From an uncultured Oscillospiraceae bacterium (lineage in GTDB: Bacteria; Bacillota; Clostridia; Oscillospirales; Oscillospiraceae), in the NCBI GenBank assembly GCA_934636305.1, contig CAKUAM010000001.1, forward strand, positions 17,442-81,441: a DNA stretch of 64,000 nucleotides. The letters run 5' to 3'. Under the pieces are notes generated by a model. The model ran no database searches and was not told the origin of the DNA. It saw only the letters and a program-made list of their open reading frames with translations. The translations under genes and the position numbers were made by a program. Positions 7,822 through 16,196 of the stretch are shown here, in pieces; within the stretch, counting starts at the first letter, position 1, and every line of letters begins with the position of its first letter.

Positions 7822-9210
7822 TCATCCGAAGTTGAACGGGAAACCGCCGTAGCCATACTGGCTGTACGGATTTTCCTGCTGGTACGGGCCGGACTGCTGG
7901 CTCTGCTCACTCTGCTGCTCCGACGAATCCGTTGTATCCGGCAGTGCCTGCTGCGTCTGTTCGCCGACGGTCAGCGTCACGCTCAGCGTCTGGCCCTGAC
8001 GGTAAACGCTCAGTTCCAGCGTGTCACCGGGGTTCGCGGCCTTTACGATCCGGACAAGATCCGCGCTGCCGGAAATGCTCTGCCCGTTTACGGTGGTGAT
8101 AATATCATTTGCCTGCAGACCAGCCTGTGCAGCCGGGCCATTTTCTGTTACCGCACGTACAGCCGCCCCCTCCGGCAGGCCGTAGCTCTGCGTCTCTGTC
8201 GAAACATCCGACACGCTCACGCCGATATACGGCTTGACAATGTAGCCATTTTCAATGATGGACTGGATAATCGAGCGCACAGAGCTGATCGGGATTGCAA
8301 AGCCAATGTTATCAATCGAAGCCTCCGAGGACGAGCCGGAGCCGGAATACTTTGCATTTGTGATGCCGACAACCTCGCCGTACATGTTGAAGAGCGCACC
8401 GCCGGAGTTGCCGGAGTTGATGGCGCAGTCTGTCTGGATCAGGTTCATGGTTGTGCCGCTCGAGAGGGTGATCTCCCGGTTCAGTGCGCTCACAGTGCCA
8501 GCTGTCAGGGAGAAGGTCAGCTCGCCAAGCGGATTGCCGATTGCCACAACGTCGTCACCGACGGCCAGCGAATTGGAATCGCCCAGCACGACCGGCGTCA
8601 GGCCGGATGCATCAATCTTCAGGACAGCGATATCATTGCTTTCATCGTAGCCGACAAGTGCTGCATCATATTTTGTGCCGTCATAGGTGGTAACGGTGAT
8701 TGCGTTCGAGCTTTCCACAACGTGGTAGTTCGTGACAATATAGCCGTCTGCTGTCAGAATAAAGCCGGAGCCGGAGGCTGCCGCCGTTGTCTGATAACCA
8801 AAGTAGTTTGTTGTGATCGAGGTGGTAATGCCGACTGTCGAGTTGACATTCTGGGCGTAGACCTCACTGGCCGTCAGCTCCTTGCTGGTGTCAATGGCTG
8901 CGACTGTCAGCGCCGTGGTGTCCCGCTTTCCTTCCAGCACGACGGACGACGCCGACGATCCGGTTGCTGCAGCAGCCTGTGCGGTGCTGTTTTTCTGCGC
9001 CAGTGCGGCTGCGCCCCAGCCGGAGCCGCCGCCGACAAGTGCGCACGCCAGCAGCAGCGCCACAACCTTGCCGGCCTGCTTTCCGGACTTCTTCTGCACG
9101 GCCGCCGGCGCAGAGGACTGCGGCTGTGCGCCGCCACTGCATTCATAGTTGTATGCCTGCTGGTGCTGAATGGTTTCGTTCTCACGATATTCATTGTTGT
9201 TCTCGTACAT
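7822..9210 (-). CDS. htrA: HtrA/DegP-family membrane-anchored serine protease with PDZ domain
   Basis: Quality-control protease outside the membrane. Residues 1-55 are cytosolic and Gln/Asn-rich, followed by one membrane segment (KVVALLLACALVGGGSGW). The chymotrypsin-like domain shows the triad: His in TNYHVV, Asp in SNDIAVLKID, Ser in NSGNSGGALFN. A PDZ domain follows (AAQAGLQANDIITTVNGQSI), then a low-complexity Ser/Gln-rich tail ending in a Gly/Phe-rich stretch. The ATG at 9210 has GGAG nine bases upstream. It is divergent from a two-component system and shares an unusual operator region with it, which suggests CssRS-like envelope-stress control. Confidence 0.9.
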   Translation of the reverse strand: MYENNNEYRENETIQHQQAYNYECSGGAQPQSSAPAAVQKKSGKQAGKVVALLLACALVGGGSGWGAAALAQKNSTAQAAAATGSSASSVVLEGKRDTTALTVAAIDTSKELTASEVYAQNVNSTVGITTSITTNYFGYQTTAAASGSGFILTADGYIVTNYHVVESSNAITVTTYDGTKYDAALVGYDESNDIAVLKIDASGLTPVVLGDSNSLAVGDDVVAIGNPLGELTFSLTAGTVSALNREITLSSGTTMNLIQTDCAINSGNSGGALFNMYGEVVGITNAKYSGSGSSSEASIDNIGFAIPISSVRSIIQSIIENGYIVKPYIGVSVSDVSTETQSYGLPEGAAVRAVTENGPAAQAGLQANDIITTVNGQSISGSADLVRIVKAANPGDTLELSVYRQGQTLSVTLTVGEQTQQALPDTTDSSEQQSEQSQQSGPYQQENPYSQYGYGGFPFNFG

Positions 9211-9272
9211 ATTTATACGCTCCTTTCCGTGCGCCCTGCAGTGCACGTGGGTTTCTTTGTTTCTGTGCCTTC

Positions 9273-9306
9273 AGCATACCGCGCAATTCTGAAATAACGC
9301 TGAAAA
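9273..9306 (-). promoter_or_regulatory. htrA promoter region with tandem CTGAAA operator candidate
   Basis: On the plus strand, 9289-9306 reads CTGAAATAACGCTGAAAA: two CTGAAA units 11 bp apart, one helical turn, followed by a third partial unit (CTGAGA, 9309-9314). A weak -10 (TATGCT on the minus strand, 9273-9278) lies ten bases beyond it; the matching -35 position falls inside the repeat. This is the arrangement expected for activation by an OmpR-type regulator. Confidence 0.5.
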
Positions 9307-9351
9307 GTCTGAGAACAAATTGTAAAGAAAGCATGACGCAATTATGACCGT

Positions 9352-9388
9352 TTTTCAGCTTTATTTCAGCATCCGGATCTAGTATAAT
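9352..9388 (+). promoter_or_regulatory. Response-regulator promoter with mirrored tandem operator candidate
   Basis: -10 TATAAT at 9383-9388. In place of a good -35, positions 9352-9369 carry, on the minus strand, CTGAAATAAAGCTGAAAA, 17 of 18 identical to the copy at 9289-9306 but inverted. Probably autoregulatory. Confidence 0.55.
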
Positions 9389-9411
9389 GAAAAGCGATCG
9401 GAGGCAGTACC

Positions 9412-10086
9412 ATGAAAATTCTGATTATTGAGGATGAAAAGCTGTTGGCAGACTCCCTGCAGAGCATGCTTGAAAGCAAGGGTTTCGATGTCGAAGCCGT
9501 CTACGACGGCGAAACTGGTGAGCAGTACGCGGAATCCGGCATCTATGATCTTCTGATTCTCGATGTGATGATGCCCAAAATGGACGGGTACCAGGTCGCG
9601 CAGCAGGTCCGCGCGAACCGCTGCGGCACCCCTATTCTGATGCTCACAGCCCGCTCCTCGCTGGAGGACCGCATTGCCGGGCTGAATGCGGGCGCCGATT
9701 ATTACCTTACGAAGCCCTTTGACATGCGGGAGCTTCTGGCGTGCATCGGAGCGCTGCTGCGGCGGCAGGGTGGGGAGGTCAACACACTCTCCTTCGGCAA
9801 CACCTCGCTGGATCTTGACTCGTGCACGCTCGTCTGCGGGGACAAGCAGATGCGGCTCTCCGCGCGGGAATTTGACGTCATGCGGTTTCTTCTTCAGATG
9901 AAGGGGCACAACGCCTCCAAGGAGGCCATTTTGTCCAAGGTATGGGGATTTGACTCCAATGCGGTTGAAAATCACGTGGAGGTGTATGTCGGCTTTCTTC
10001 GCAAGAAGCTGGCCGGCATCGGCTCGAATGTCCGCATTGAATCTGTACGCCGGCTGGGCTACCATCTGGAGGTGAGTGAGACTTGA
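9412..10086 (+). CDS. OmpR/PhoB-family response regulator
   Basis: A 224-residue DNA-binding regulator. The receiver domain (1-115) has the acidic pair EDE at 7-9, phospho-acceptor Asp51 (LLILDVMMP), a conserved Thr in MLTARSS and Lys in LTKPFD. The C-terminal winged helix (about 125-222) carries LSAREFDVMRFLL and ENHVEVYVGFLRKKL. The start has GGAGG upstream. It overlaps the histidine kinase gene by four bases. Divergence from htrA and shared operator motifs suggest control of htrA, as CssR does in Bacillus; this is inference. Confidence 0.92.
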   Translation: MKILIIEDEKLLADSLQSMLESKGFDVEAVYDGETGEQYAESGIYDLLILDVMMPKMDGYQVAQQVRANRCGTPILMLTARSSLEDRIAGLNAGADYYLTKPFDMRELLACIGALLRRQGGEVNTLSFGNTSLDLDSCTLVCGDKQMRLSAREFDVMRFLLQMKGHNASKEAILSKVWGFDSNAVENHVEVYVGFLRKKLAGIGSNVRIESVRRLGYHLEVSET

Positions 10087-11327
10087 TCCGCAAGCTTCGC
10101 CTGAAGATCATTGCTGTTGTGATGCTCGTCGCGCTCCTTATGCTCGGCGTGATCTTCGGCCTTGTTTACACCATGACAAAGCAGAACCTGCGCACGCAGT
10201 CCATCAGCATGATGCAGGCCATCGCTGCCAACCCCTTTGAGCCGGTGCTGCCGGACGAGCAGCCGCAGCAGGTGCGTCTGCCGTATTTTGTGCTGCAGCG
10301 GGATTTCTACGGCAATCTAGTTGCCATCGGCTCCAGCTACTATGACCTGTCCAACCGGACGTTTCTCGAACAGGTAACAAATGCAGCTCTGTCCGGCGAA
10401 GAATCCATCGGCGAGCTTCCGAACTATAACCTGCGGTATTATATTGCCGCGTCCGGCATTCCCACGCGCGTCATTTTTGCCGATACAAGCAGCGAACAGC
10501 AGACGCTGCGCGGCATTGTACAGACCTGCGCCATGGTTGGCGCAGCAGCGCTGGCGGCGCTGCTTGCGCTCTCCGCGCTGCTCGCGCACTGGGCCGTTCG
10601 CCCGGTGGATACCGCCTGGCAGCAGCAGCGGCAGTTTGTTGCCGACGCCTCGCATGAGCTCAAAACGCCGCTGACCGTGATCCTCACAAATGCGCAGCTG
10701 CTGCAGAGCGGCGACTTTGACGAGGCGCACCGGACACAGTTCACAGACGGCATTGTCACCATGGCGCAGCAGATGCGCGCGCTGGTGGAAAGCCTTCTGG
10801 AGCTGGCGCGCGCGGAAAACGGGCAGGCTGTGCCGTCGTTCGTTCCGGTTTCATTCAGCACGCTTGTATCGGACACCGCGCTTTATTTCGAGGCCGCCTG
10901 CTTTGAGCGCGGCCTGCAGCTGCAGACGCAGATCCAGCCGGATATTACCGTTTCCGGCGACGGCCGCCTTCTGCAGCAGGTGGTGGAGATTCTGCTGGAC
11001 AATGCGCAGAAATATGCCTCCGGCGGCACCATCGCCGTACAGCTCGTCCGCACAGGGCGGTCGCATTGCCGGCTGCTGGTTGCAGATGAAGGCGACACCC
11101 TCTCGCAGGAAACACTGAAAAATATTTTCAAGCGCTTTTACCGCGCCGATCCCGCACGCACGCGCACCGGCAGCTTCGGGCTCGGTCTTTCCATTGCACA
11201 GGCTATCGTACACGAGCACCGCGGGCGTATCTGGGCCCAGAGTGCCGGCGGCCTCAACACGTTCTTTGTGGAGCTCCCCGTCGCGCAGAGCGGCAGTCAG
11301 GACCAGCCGCAGGCCGCTGCAGAATAA
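10083..11327 (+). CDS. Sensor histidine kinase, partner of the upstream response regulator
   Basis: Membrane sensor kinase of 414 residues. Membrane segments lie at about 9-31 and 148-170 and enclose an extracytoplasmic sensor of about 115 residues with no recognised ligand-binding fold. There is almost no HAMP linker. The HisKA domain holds the phospho-acceptor His191 (DASHELKTPL). The ATPase domain has an N-box (LLDNAQKYA), F-box region (FKRFYRADPAR) and G-box (SFGLGLSIA). Translation starts at a TTG that overlaps the regulator stop, which implies coupling and a fixed stoichiometry. Confidence 0.9.
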   Translation: MIRKLRLKIIAVVMLVALLMLGVIFGLVYTMTKQNLRTQSISMMQAIAANPFEPVLPDEQPQQVRLPYFVLQRDFYGNLVAIGSSYYDLSNRTFLEQVTNAALSGEESIGELPNYNLRYYIAASGIPTRVIFADTSSEQQTLRGIVQTCAMVGAAALAALLALSALLAHWAVRPVDTAWQQQRQFVADASHELKTPLTVILTNAQLLQSGDFDEAHRTQFTDGIVTMAQQMRALVESLLELARAENGQAVPSFVPVSFSTLVSDTALYFEAACFERGLQLQTQIQPDITVSGDGRLLQQVVEILLDNAQKYASGGTIAVQLVRTGRSHCRLLVADEGDTLSQETLKNIFKRFYRADPARTRTGSFGLGLSIAQAIVHEHRGRIWAQSAGGLNTFFVELPVAQSGSQDQPQAAAE

Positions 11328-11365
11328 TATATTCGATTTTGTGCATGGGCAGCACGGGAAAGCTG

Positions 11366-11394
11366 TTGCAAATGACGCGAAAAACTGATATATT
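11366..11394 (+). promoter_or_regulatory. Promoter of the LysR-type regulator gene
   Basis: -35 TTGCAA at 11366-11371, 17-bp spacer, -10 TATATT at 11389-11394. Confidence 0.62.
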
Positions 11395-11427
11395 ATAAAT
11401 GATATAGAATGAAAACGAGGCACTCCA

Positions 11428-12318
11428 ATGAATACACAGCACTTACAATATATTATTGAGATTGAGCGCACCCGCTCGATCTCGCAGGCTGCTGAAAACC
11501 TGTTCATCGGCCAGCCGAATCTCAGCCGCATCCTGCATGACGTCGAACAGATGCTGGGCTTCCGCATCTTTGAGCGTTCCACACGCGGCGTGCGCCCCAC
11601 GACGCGCGGAACAATTTTCCTGCAGCACGCGAAGTCCATCCTGCGTGAAACCGAAGCCATCGAGGCGCTTGGGCCCAAGCGCGCTGTTGCCAACCGGCTG
11701 CGCGTGTGCATCCCGCGCTCAGCCGCTGCGCTGGATCTGACCGCGCAGTATCTTGCCGGGCTGCCGGAGGCAGAGCCGGTCGACGCTGTTATCCGGGAAT
11801 GCCACGCACGCATTGCGCTGGAGACGCTGGCCAGCGGTGAAACAGAAATTGGCGTTATCCGGTTCCGCTCGGAATATCGCGATTATTTCGACGAGCAGAC
11901 CAGCGCGCGCGGCCTGTCGTTCGAGCTTCTCAATAAATACCACTATCTTGTCACACTGAACAAGTCGCATCCGCTGGCAAACCAGCAGTCTGTCATGCGC
12001 GCTGATCTTGAGGGGCTGCCGGAGATTGTGCATGGTGATGTATTCCGTGTACAGGGCAAGGAGGAGCCCATACGCCGCAAGATCTACAGCGTGGACCGGC
12101 TGGCCCAGATGGCGCTGCTGGAAAAAATCCCTAACTCCTACATGTTCGCGCCGCGCATTCCGGATCAGTGCAAGCGCCGGTGGAACCTTGTGCAGCTGCC
12201 GTGTACCGATAACCAGAGCCTGTATCTCAATGCGCTGGTATATCACAAGCAATATGCAATGAGTGAGATTGAATCCGGTTTTGTGCAGTATATCCGTGAT
12301 CATAAGGCATCATTTTAA
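11428..12318 (+). CDS. LysR-type transcriptional regulator
   Basis: A 296-residue LysR-family protein. The N-terminal helix-turn-helix is at about residues 14-45 (SISQAAENLFIGQPNLSRILHDVEQMLG), followed by FERSTRGVRPTTRG, the usual linker. The rest is a periplasmic-binding-protein-like effector domain, whose ligand is not predictable. It lies on the same strand just upstream of the malate/fumarate/Hdr operon, whose promoter is covered by a large perfect dyad, so it is the leading candidate regulator of that operon. LysR genes are more often divergent from their targets, which lowers certainty on that point. Confidence 0.88.
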   Translation: MNTQHLQYIIEIERTRSISQAAENLFIGQPNLSRILHDVEQMLGFRIFERSTRGVRPTTRGTIFLQHAKSILRETEAIEALGPKRAVANRLRVCIPRSAAALDLTAQYLAGLPEAEPVDAVIRECHARIALETLASGETEIGVIRFRSEYRDYFDEQTSARGLSFELLNKYHYLVTLNKSHPLANQQSVMRADLEGLPEIVHGDVFRVQGKEEPIRRKIYSVDRLAQMALLEKIPNSYMFAPRIPDQCKRRWNLVQLPCTDNQSLYLNALVYHKQYAMSEIESGFVQYIRDHKASF

Positions 12319-12546
12319 ACCTGACGCCCAGGGTGTATCTGAAACCTGCCAACGCCCCCGGACAGCGGGCCTTTTCGCGCTGTGCTGCATCATTTTTCCT
12401 TGAAATACGTCAGGATTCCTGCAAAAAAATGTCTTGCGCACCACGAAAATTCCTCGCTGCCGGTCACATCACCAATTTTCAGACATACCCTAAGAGCCCC
12501 ATGTCATCTTATATATTTTTTCATATGGCATGGCATAAAAAAGCAT
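12319..12546. other. Non-coding gap after the LysR gene
   Basis: No gene seen. A weak GC hairpin (12354-12357 with 12367-12370, then CTTTT) may end the LysR transcript. The remainder turns AT-rich towards the operon promoter. Confidence 0.4.
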
Positions 12547-12609
12547 TTGTACTTACAGCCTAATACCGATATAATTTTATCGTTATAACCGATAAAATTA
12601 TATCGGTAT
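12547..12609 (+). promoter_or_regulatory. Operon promoter overlapped by a perfect 47-bp dyad
   Basis: -35 TTGTAC at 12547-12552, 17-bp spacer, -10 TATAAT at 12570-12575. A perfect inverted repeat with 20-bp arms (12563-12582 and 12590-12609, 7-base centre TTATAAC) covers the -10 box and the expected start point. The arms begin ATACCGATATAATTTTATCG. Most likely an operator for a dimeric or tetrameric regulator. It is followed by ATTTTT, so a terminator for transcripts from upstream is also possible. Confidence 0.72.
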
Positions 12610-12643
12610 ATTTTTATGAAATAATGATATGGGGGATATCAAT

Positions 12644-13588
12644 ATGAGCAAGATTACTGTGATCGGCGCCGGCAGTGTTGGTGCAACTATTGCAAATGAC
12701 CTGATGATTCAGGGTACTGCATCGGAAATCGTACTCGTCGATGTCAACAAGCAGAAGGCATTCGGTGAAGCCATGGATATCTATCAGGGAGCACCGTTCT
12801 GTTCCCCGACAATTGTCCGCTCCGGCGACTATGACGCAGCAGCCGGTTCCGACATTGTCATTATTACCTCGGGCCTTCCGCGCAAGGCTGGACAGAGCCG
12901 TCTGGAGCTGGCGCAGGCCAACGTCAACATTCTCAAGGACATCACTCCGAAAATCACCGCCACCGCACCGGACGCAATTTATATCATCGTCTCCAACCCG
13001 GTCGACGTGCTGACCTATGTGTTCCACAAAATCTCCGGCGTTCCCGAAAGCCATATCATTGGCTCCGGCACAATTCTGGACACCAGCCGCCTGCAGTCCA
13101 CGCTGGCCAAGCGCTTCTGCATCAGCCCGAAGAACGTGCACGCGCACGTCTACGGTGAGCACGGCGACTCGTCCTTCGTGCCCTGGTCGCTGGTGCACAT
13201 CGCCAACAACCACATTGATTCCTACAAGCAGCATTCTCCCGATGCTGACCGTATCAAATGGGATCGCAATTACGAGGAGATTGAACAGTTTGTCAAGACC
13301 TCCGGCGGGCAGGTCATCAAGAACAAGGGCGCAACGTTCTATGCCGTTGCCATGTCCGTATGCCACCTGTGCAAGTGCGTGCAGAGTACCGCCGGCACGG
13401 CCCTCACGGTCTCGACCATGATGCATGGCGAATACGGCGTGTCGGACGTCTGCCTGTCCACACTGGCGCTTGTTGACAACAACGGCGTTCGCGGCAAGAT
13501 CCTCAACGAGCTCACCGACAGCGAAGTCGATAAGCTGCGCATGAGCGCAGAAAAGCTGAAAGAAGTCATCCGTCAGATCGAAATCTGA
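12644..13588 (+). CDS. mdh: NAD-dependent malate/lactate dehydrogenase family enzyme, probably malate dehydrogenase
   Basis: A 314-residue LDH/MDH-fold enzyme. The Rossmann motif GAGSVGATIA is at 8-17, NAD-ribose Asp33 follows (LVDVN), and catalytic His is in GEHGDSSF. The substrate-specificity loop reads GLPRKAGQSR: Arg80 occupies the position that is Gln in lactate dehydrogenases and Arg in malate dehydrogenases. With fumarase as the next gene, oxaloacetate to malate is the likely reaction, feeding the reductive branch to succinate. The ATG at 12644 has GGGGGA seven bases upstream; an ATG at 12629 would contain that site. First gene of the 12-gene operon. Confidence 0.85.
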   Translation: MSKITVIGAGSVGATIANDLMIQGTASEIVLVDVNKQKAFGEAMDIYQGAPFCSPTIVRSGDYDAAAGSDIVIITSGLPRKAGQSRLELAQANVNILKDITPKITATAPDAIYIIVSNPVDVLTYVFHKISGVPESHIIGSGTILDTSRLQSTLAKRFCISPKNVHAHVYGEHGDSSFVPWSLVHIANNHIDSYKQHSPDADRIKWDRNYEEIEQFVKTSGGQVIKNKGATFYAVAMSVCHLCKCVQSTAGTALTVSTMMHGEYGVSDVCLSTLALVDNNGVRGKILNELTDSEVDKLRMSAEKLKEVIRQIEI

Positions 13589-13618
13589 CACATCTGAAAG
13601 AAACAGGAGAGCAGCAAC

Positions 13619-14995
13619 ATGGAATATCGGATTGAACATGACTCGATGGGCGAGGTTCAGGTACCCGCCGATAAATACTGGGGCGCACAGACCGAGCGCA
13701 GCCATCACAACTTCCCGATCGGCGTCGGCATTGAAACCATGCCGGCAGAGATCGTCCACGCCTTCGGCATTCTGAAGAAGGCAGCCGCGCGCGCCAACCA
13801 TGCGCTGCGCCCGGAAAAAATGACCGACGAAAAGCTTGCCGCCATTGAGCAGGCAGCCGACGAGGTTATCTCCGGTAAGCTTCTGGATAACTTCCCCCTC
13901 GTTGTCTGGCAGACCGGCTCCGGCACGCAGTCCAATATGAATGCCAATGAGGTCATTGCAGGCCGCGGCAATGAGATTGCAGGCAAAAAGCTCCTGCATC
14001 CGAACGACGATATCAACATGTCGCAGTCCTCCAATGACACCTTCCCCACCGCCATGCACATTGCGGCAGCCTGTGCCATTGAGGATCGTGTCATCCCCGC
14101 CGTGCAGACGCTCATTGCCACATTCCGCCGTTTGGAGCAGGAAAATGAGGGCATTGTCAAATCCGGCCGTACCCATCTGCAGGATGCAACGCCGATTGCC
14201 TTCTCACAGGAAATCTCCGGTTGGCGCAGCAGTCTGGAAAAGGATCTCACGCTTCTGACGCTGGCCCTGCCGGAGCTGAAAACGCTGGCGCTCGGCGGTA
14301 CCGCCGTCGGCACGGGACTCAACGCCCCCAAGGGCTTCGACGTGCGGGTCGCGGAAGAAATTTCCGCGCTGACCGGCAAGCAGTTCAAAACTGCAGAAAA
14401 CAAGTTCCACGCGCTGACCTCCAAGGATGAGCTTGTCTTTGCCCATGGCGCGCTCAAGGCTCTGGCGGCGGACATGATGAAGATTGCAAACGACGTGCGC
14501 TGGCTGGCCTCCGGCCCCAGAGACGGCCTGGGCGAGATCTTCATCCCCGAAAATGAGCCCGGCTCGTCCATCATGCCCGGCAAGGTCAACCCCACGCAGT
14601 GCGAGGCCGTCACAATGGTCGCCGTACAGGTCATGGGCAACGACGTGGCTGTATCGATGGCCGCATCGCAGGGCAATTTCGAACTGAATGTGTTCATGCC
14701 GGTCTGCATCTACAACTTCCTGCAGTCGGCAAGACTTCTGGCAGAGTCCATCACCTCATTCAACGACCGCTGCGCTGTGGGCATCCGCGCCAACCGGGAA
14801 AAGATGGATCATAACCTGCATAACTCGCTCATGCTGGTCACCGCGCTCAACCCCTACATCGGCTATGAAAACGCGGCAAAAACGGCAAAGAAAGCATACA
14901 AGGAGAACATTTCCCTGAAGGAAGCGTGTGTCAGCCTTGGATTTTTGACGGCAGAGCGCTTTGACGAGGTGTTCCATCCGGAAAACATGATCTGA
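13619..14995 (+). CDS. fumC: Class II fumarate hydratase
   Basis: Interconverts malate and fumarate in the cytosol without an iron-sulfur cluster. The family signature [11 protein letters not shown] is present near residue 317, with [13 protein letters not shown] and [12 protein letters not shown] also conserved. 458 residues is the usual length for homotetrameric FumC. AGGAG lies upstream, 30 bases after the mdh stop. Placed between the malate dehydrogenase and the Hdr/Frd genes, it supplies fumarate to the reductase encoded downstream. Confidence 0.95.
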   Translation: MEYRIEHDSMGEVQVPADKYWGAQTERSHHNFPIGVGIETMPAEIVHAFGILKKAAARANHALRPEKMTDEKLAAIEQAADEVISGKLLDNFPLVVWQTGSGTQSNMNANEVIAGRGNEIAGKKLLHPNDDINMSQSSNDTFPTAMHIAAACAIEDRVIPAVQTLIATFRRLEQENEGIVKSGRTHLQDATPIAFSQEISGWRSSLEKDLTLLTLALPELKTLALGGTAVGTGLNAPKGFDVRVAEEISALTGKQFKTAENKFHALTSKDELVFAHGALKALAADMMKIANDVRWLASGPRDGLGEIFIPENEPGSSIMPGKVNPTQCEAVTMVAVQVMGNDVAVSMAASQGNFELNVFMPVCIYNFLQSARLLAESITSFNDRCAVGIRANREKMDHNLHNSLMLVTALNPYIGYENAAKTAKKAYKENISLKEACVSLGFLTAERFDEVFHPENMI

Positions 14996-15009
14996 GGGGG
15001 GAGGCTGCC

Positions 15010-15801
15010 ATGAATTACAGTTATTTCCCCGGCTGCACGCTCAAAACAAAGGGCGCGCAGCTGGATCGGGCCGGCCGGCTTGCTGCTGAAAAGCTCGGGT
15101 TCTCGCTTTGCGAGATCCCCGAGTGGCAGTGCTGCGGCGCGGTGTATCCGCAGGCGAACGATGAGATTGCCACAAGGCTGGCATCCATCCGCGCGCTTGC
15201 CGCCGCGCGGGACGCGGGCCAGCCGCTGGTATCGCTCTGCTCGGCATGTCACCATGTGCTCAAGCGCGTCAACGGCGACATGCAAAGCAATGAAAGCATC
15301 TGCACAAAGGCCAACAATTACTTAAAGCTGGACACCCCGTACACAGGTGAGACTAGAGTTCTCCACTATCTTGAGGTTCTGCGCGACGAAATTGGCTGGG
15401 ACAAAGTCCGCCAGGCCGTCGTAAAGCCCCTCACCGGCAAAAAAATCGGTGCCTATTATGGCTGCATGCTGCTCCGGCCCAGCCGCGAGATGCAGTTTGA
15501 TGACCCGGAAAATCCGCACATCCTGGAGGACTTTATCCGCGCCATCGGCGCAGAGCCCGTAATCTACGCACAGCGCAACGAGTGCTGCGGCGGCTACATG
15601 GCCGTTGAAAACAAGAGCTACGCCTCCAAGCAGGCGCAGAAAATTCTGGATAACGCAAACGCGCAGGGCGCAGAGCTGCTGATTACGGCATGTCCTCTTT
15701 GCATGTACAATCTGGTGCAGAACACCGATCAATCCTGTCCTGTCGTTTATTTTACCGAGCTTCTGGCCGAAGCGCTTGGCTGCGGGGAGGAGGACGTATG
15801 A
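15010..15801 (+). CDS. hdrB: HdrB-like heterodisulfide reductase subunit (double CCG domain)
   Basis: A 263-residue protein with two complete CCG cysteine motifs: Cys9 with CCG near 39 and CSACHH near 80, then a C-terminal copy with GCMLL, ECCGGYM and CPLC. In methanogen HdrB these hold two non-cubane [4Fe-4S] clusters that reduce a disulfide. All ligands appear present, so this is not a degenerate copy. GGGGGGAGG precedes the ATG, and the gene overlaps hdrC by four bases. In the absence of coenzyme M/B in bacteria the natural partner is unknown; electron transfer to the fumarate reductase subunits downstream is my inference. Confidence 0.92.
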   Translation: MNYSYFPGCTLKTKGAQLDRAGRLAAEKLGFSLCEIPEWQCCGAVYPQANDEIATRLASIRALAAARDAGQPLVSLCSACHHVLKRVNGDMQSNESICTKANNYLKLDTPYTGETRVLHYLEVLRDEIGWDKVRQAVVKPLTGKKIGAYYGCMLLRPSREMQFDDPENPHILEDFIRAIGAEPVIYAQRNECCGGYMAVENKSYASKQAQKILDNANAQGAELLITACPLCMYNLVQNTDQSCPVVYFTELLAEALGCGEEDV

Positions 15802-16184
15802 GCAATCAGAACATTCTGGATACCGTCACCCGCATTTCCGGCGTGAACCCGAGAAAGTGCATGCGCTGCGGCAAATGCTCGGCAAGCTGTCCGGCGTATG
15901 ATGAGATGGAATACCATCCGCATCAGTTTGTCTCCATGGTCGAAAACGGTCGGATTGAGGAGCTGCTTTCCTCCAAGGGCATCTATACCTGCCTGAGCTG
16001 CTTTGCCTGCGTGGAGCGGTGTCCCCGGGCCGTTGAGCCGGCCAAGCTCATTGAGGCTGTGCGCAACGCCGCAGAGCGTCAGCAGGGCATGGATCACCTG
16101 AAGCCCGAACGTATTGCGCAGATTCTCGACGAGAATCTGCCGCAGCAGGCCATTGCTGCGGCATTCAGAAAATACAGAAAGTAA
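15798..16184 (+). CDS. hdrC: HdrC-like iron-sulfur subunit
   Basis: A 128-residue ferredoxin-like protein with two [4Fe-4S] motifs: CMRCGKCSASCP (Cys21, 24, 27, 31) and CLSCFACVERCP near residue 65. It is expected to link the flavin subunit HdrA to HdrB. The ATG at 15798 overlaps the hdrB stop (ATGA), so translation is coupled. No membrane segment, so the complex is predicted to be soluble. Confidence 0.92.
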   Translation: MSNQNILDTVTRISGVNPRKCMRCGKCSASCPAYDEMEYHPHQFVSMVENGRIEELLSSKGIYTCLSCFACVERCPRAVEPAKLIEAVRNAAERQQGMDHLKPERIAQILDENLPQQAIAAAFRKYRK

Positions 16185-16196
16185 GGAGGGGAAGCA

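Noticed and set aside
12614-14176. A 520-codon minus-strand frame opposite mdh and fumC
   Set aside because: Both plus-strand genes show full catalytic motifs and good ribosome binding sites; the opposite frame has neither.
15010-16184. Reading hdrB-hdrC as glycolate oxidase or lactate-utilisation (LutA-like) subunits
   Set aside because: Both carry CCG domains, but the order HdrB-HdrC-HdrA-MvhD-like with Flx-type subunits is specific to heterodisulfide-reductase-type complexes.
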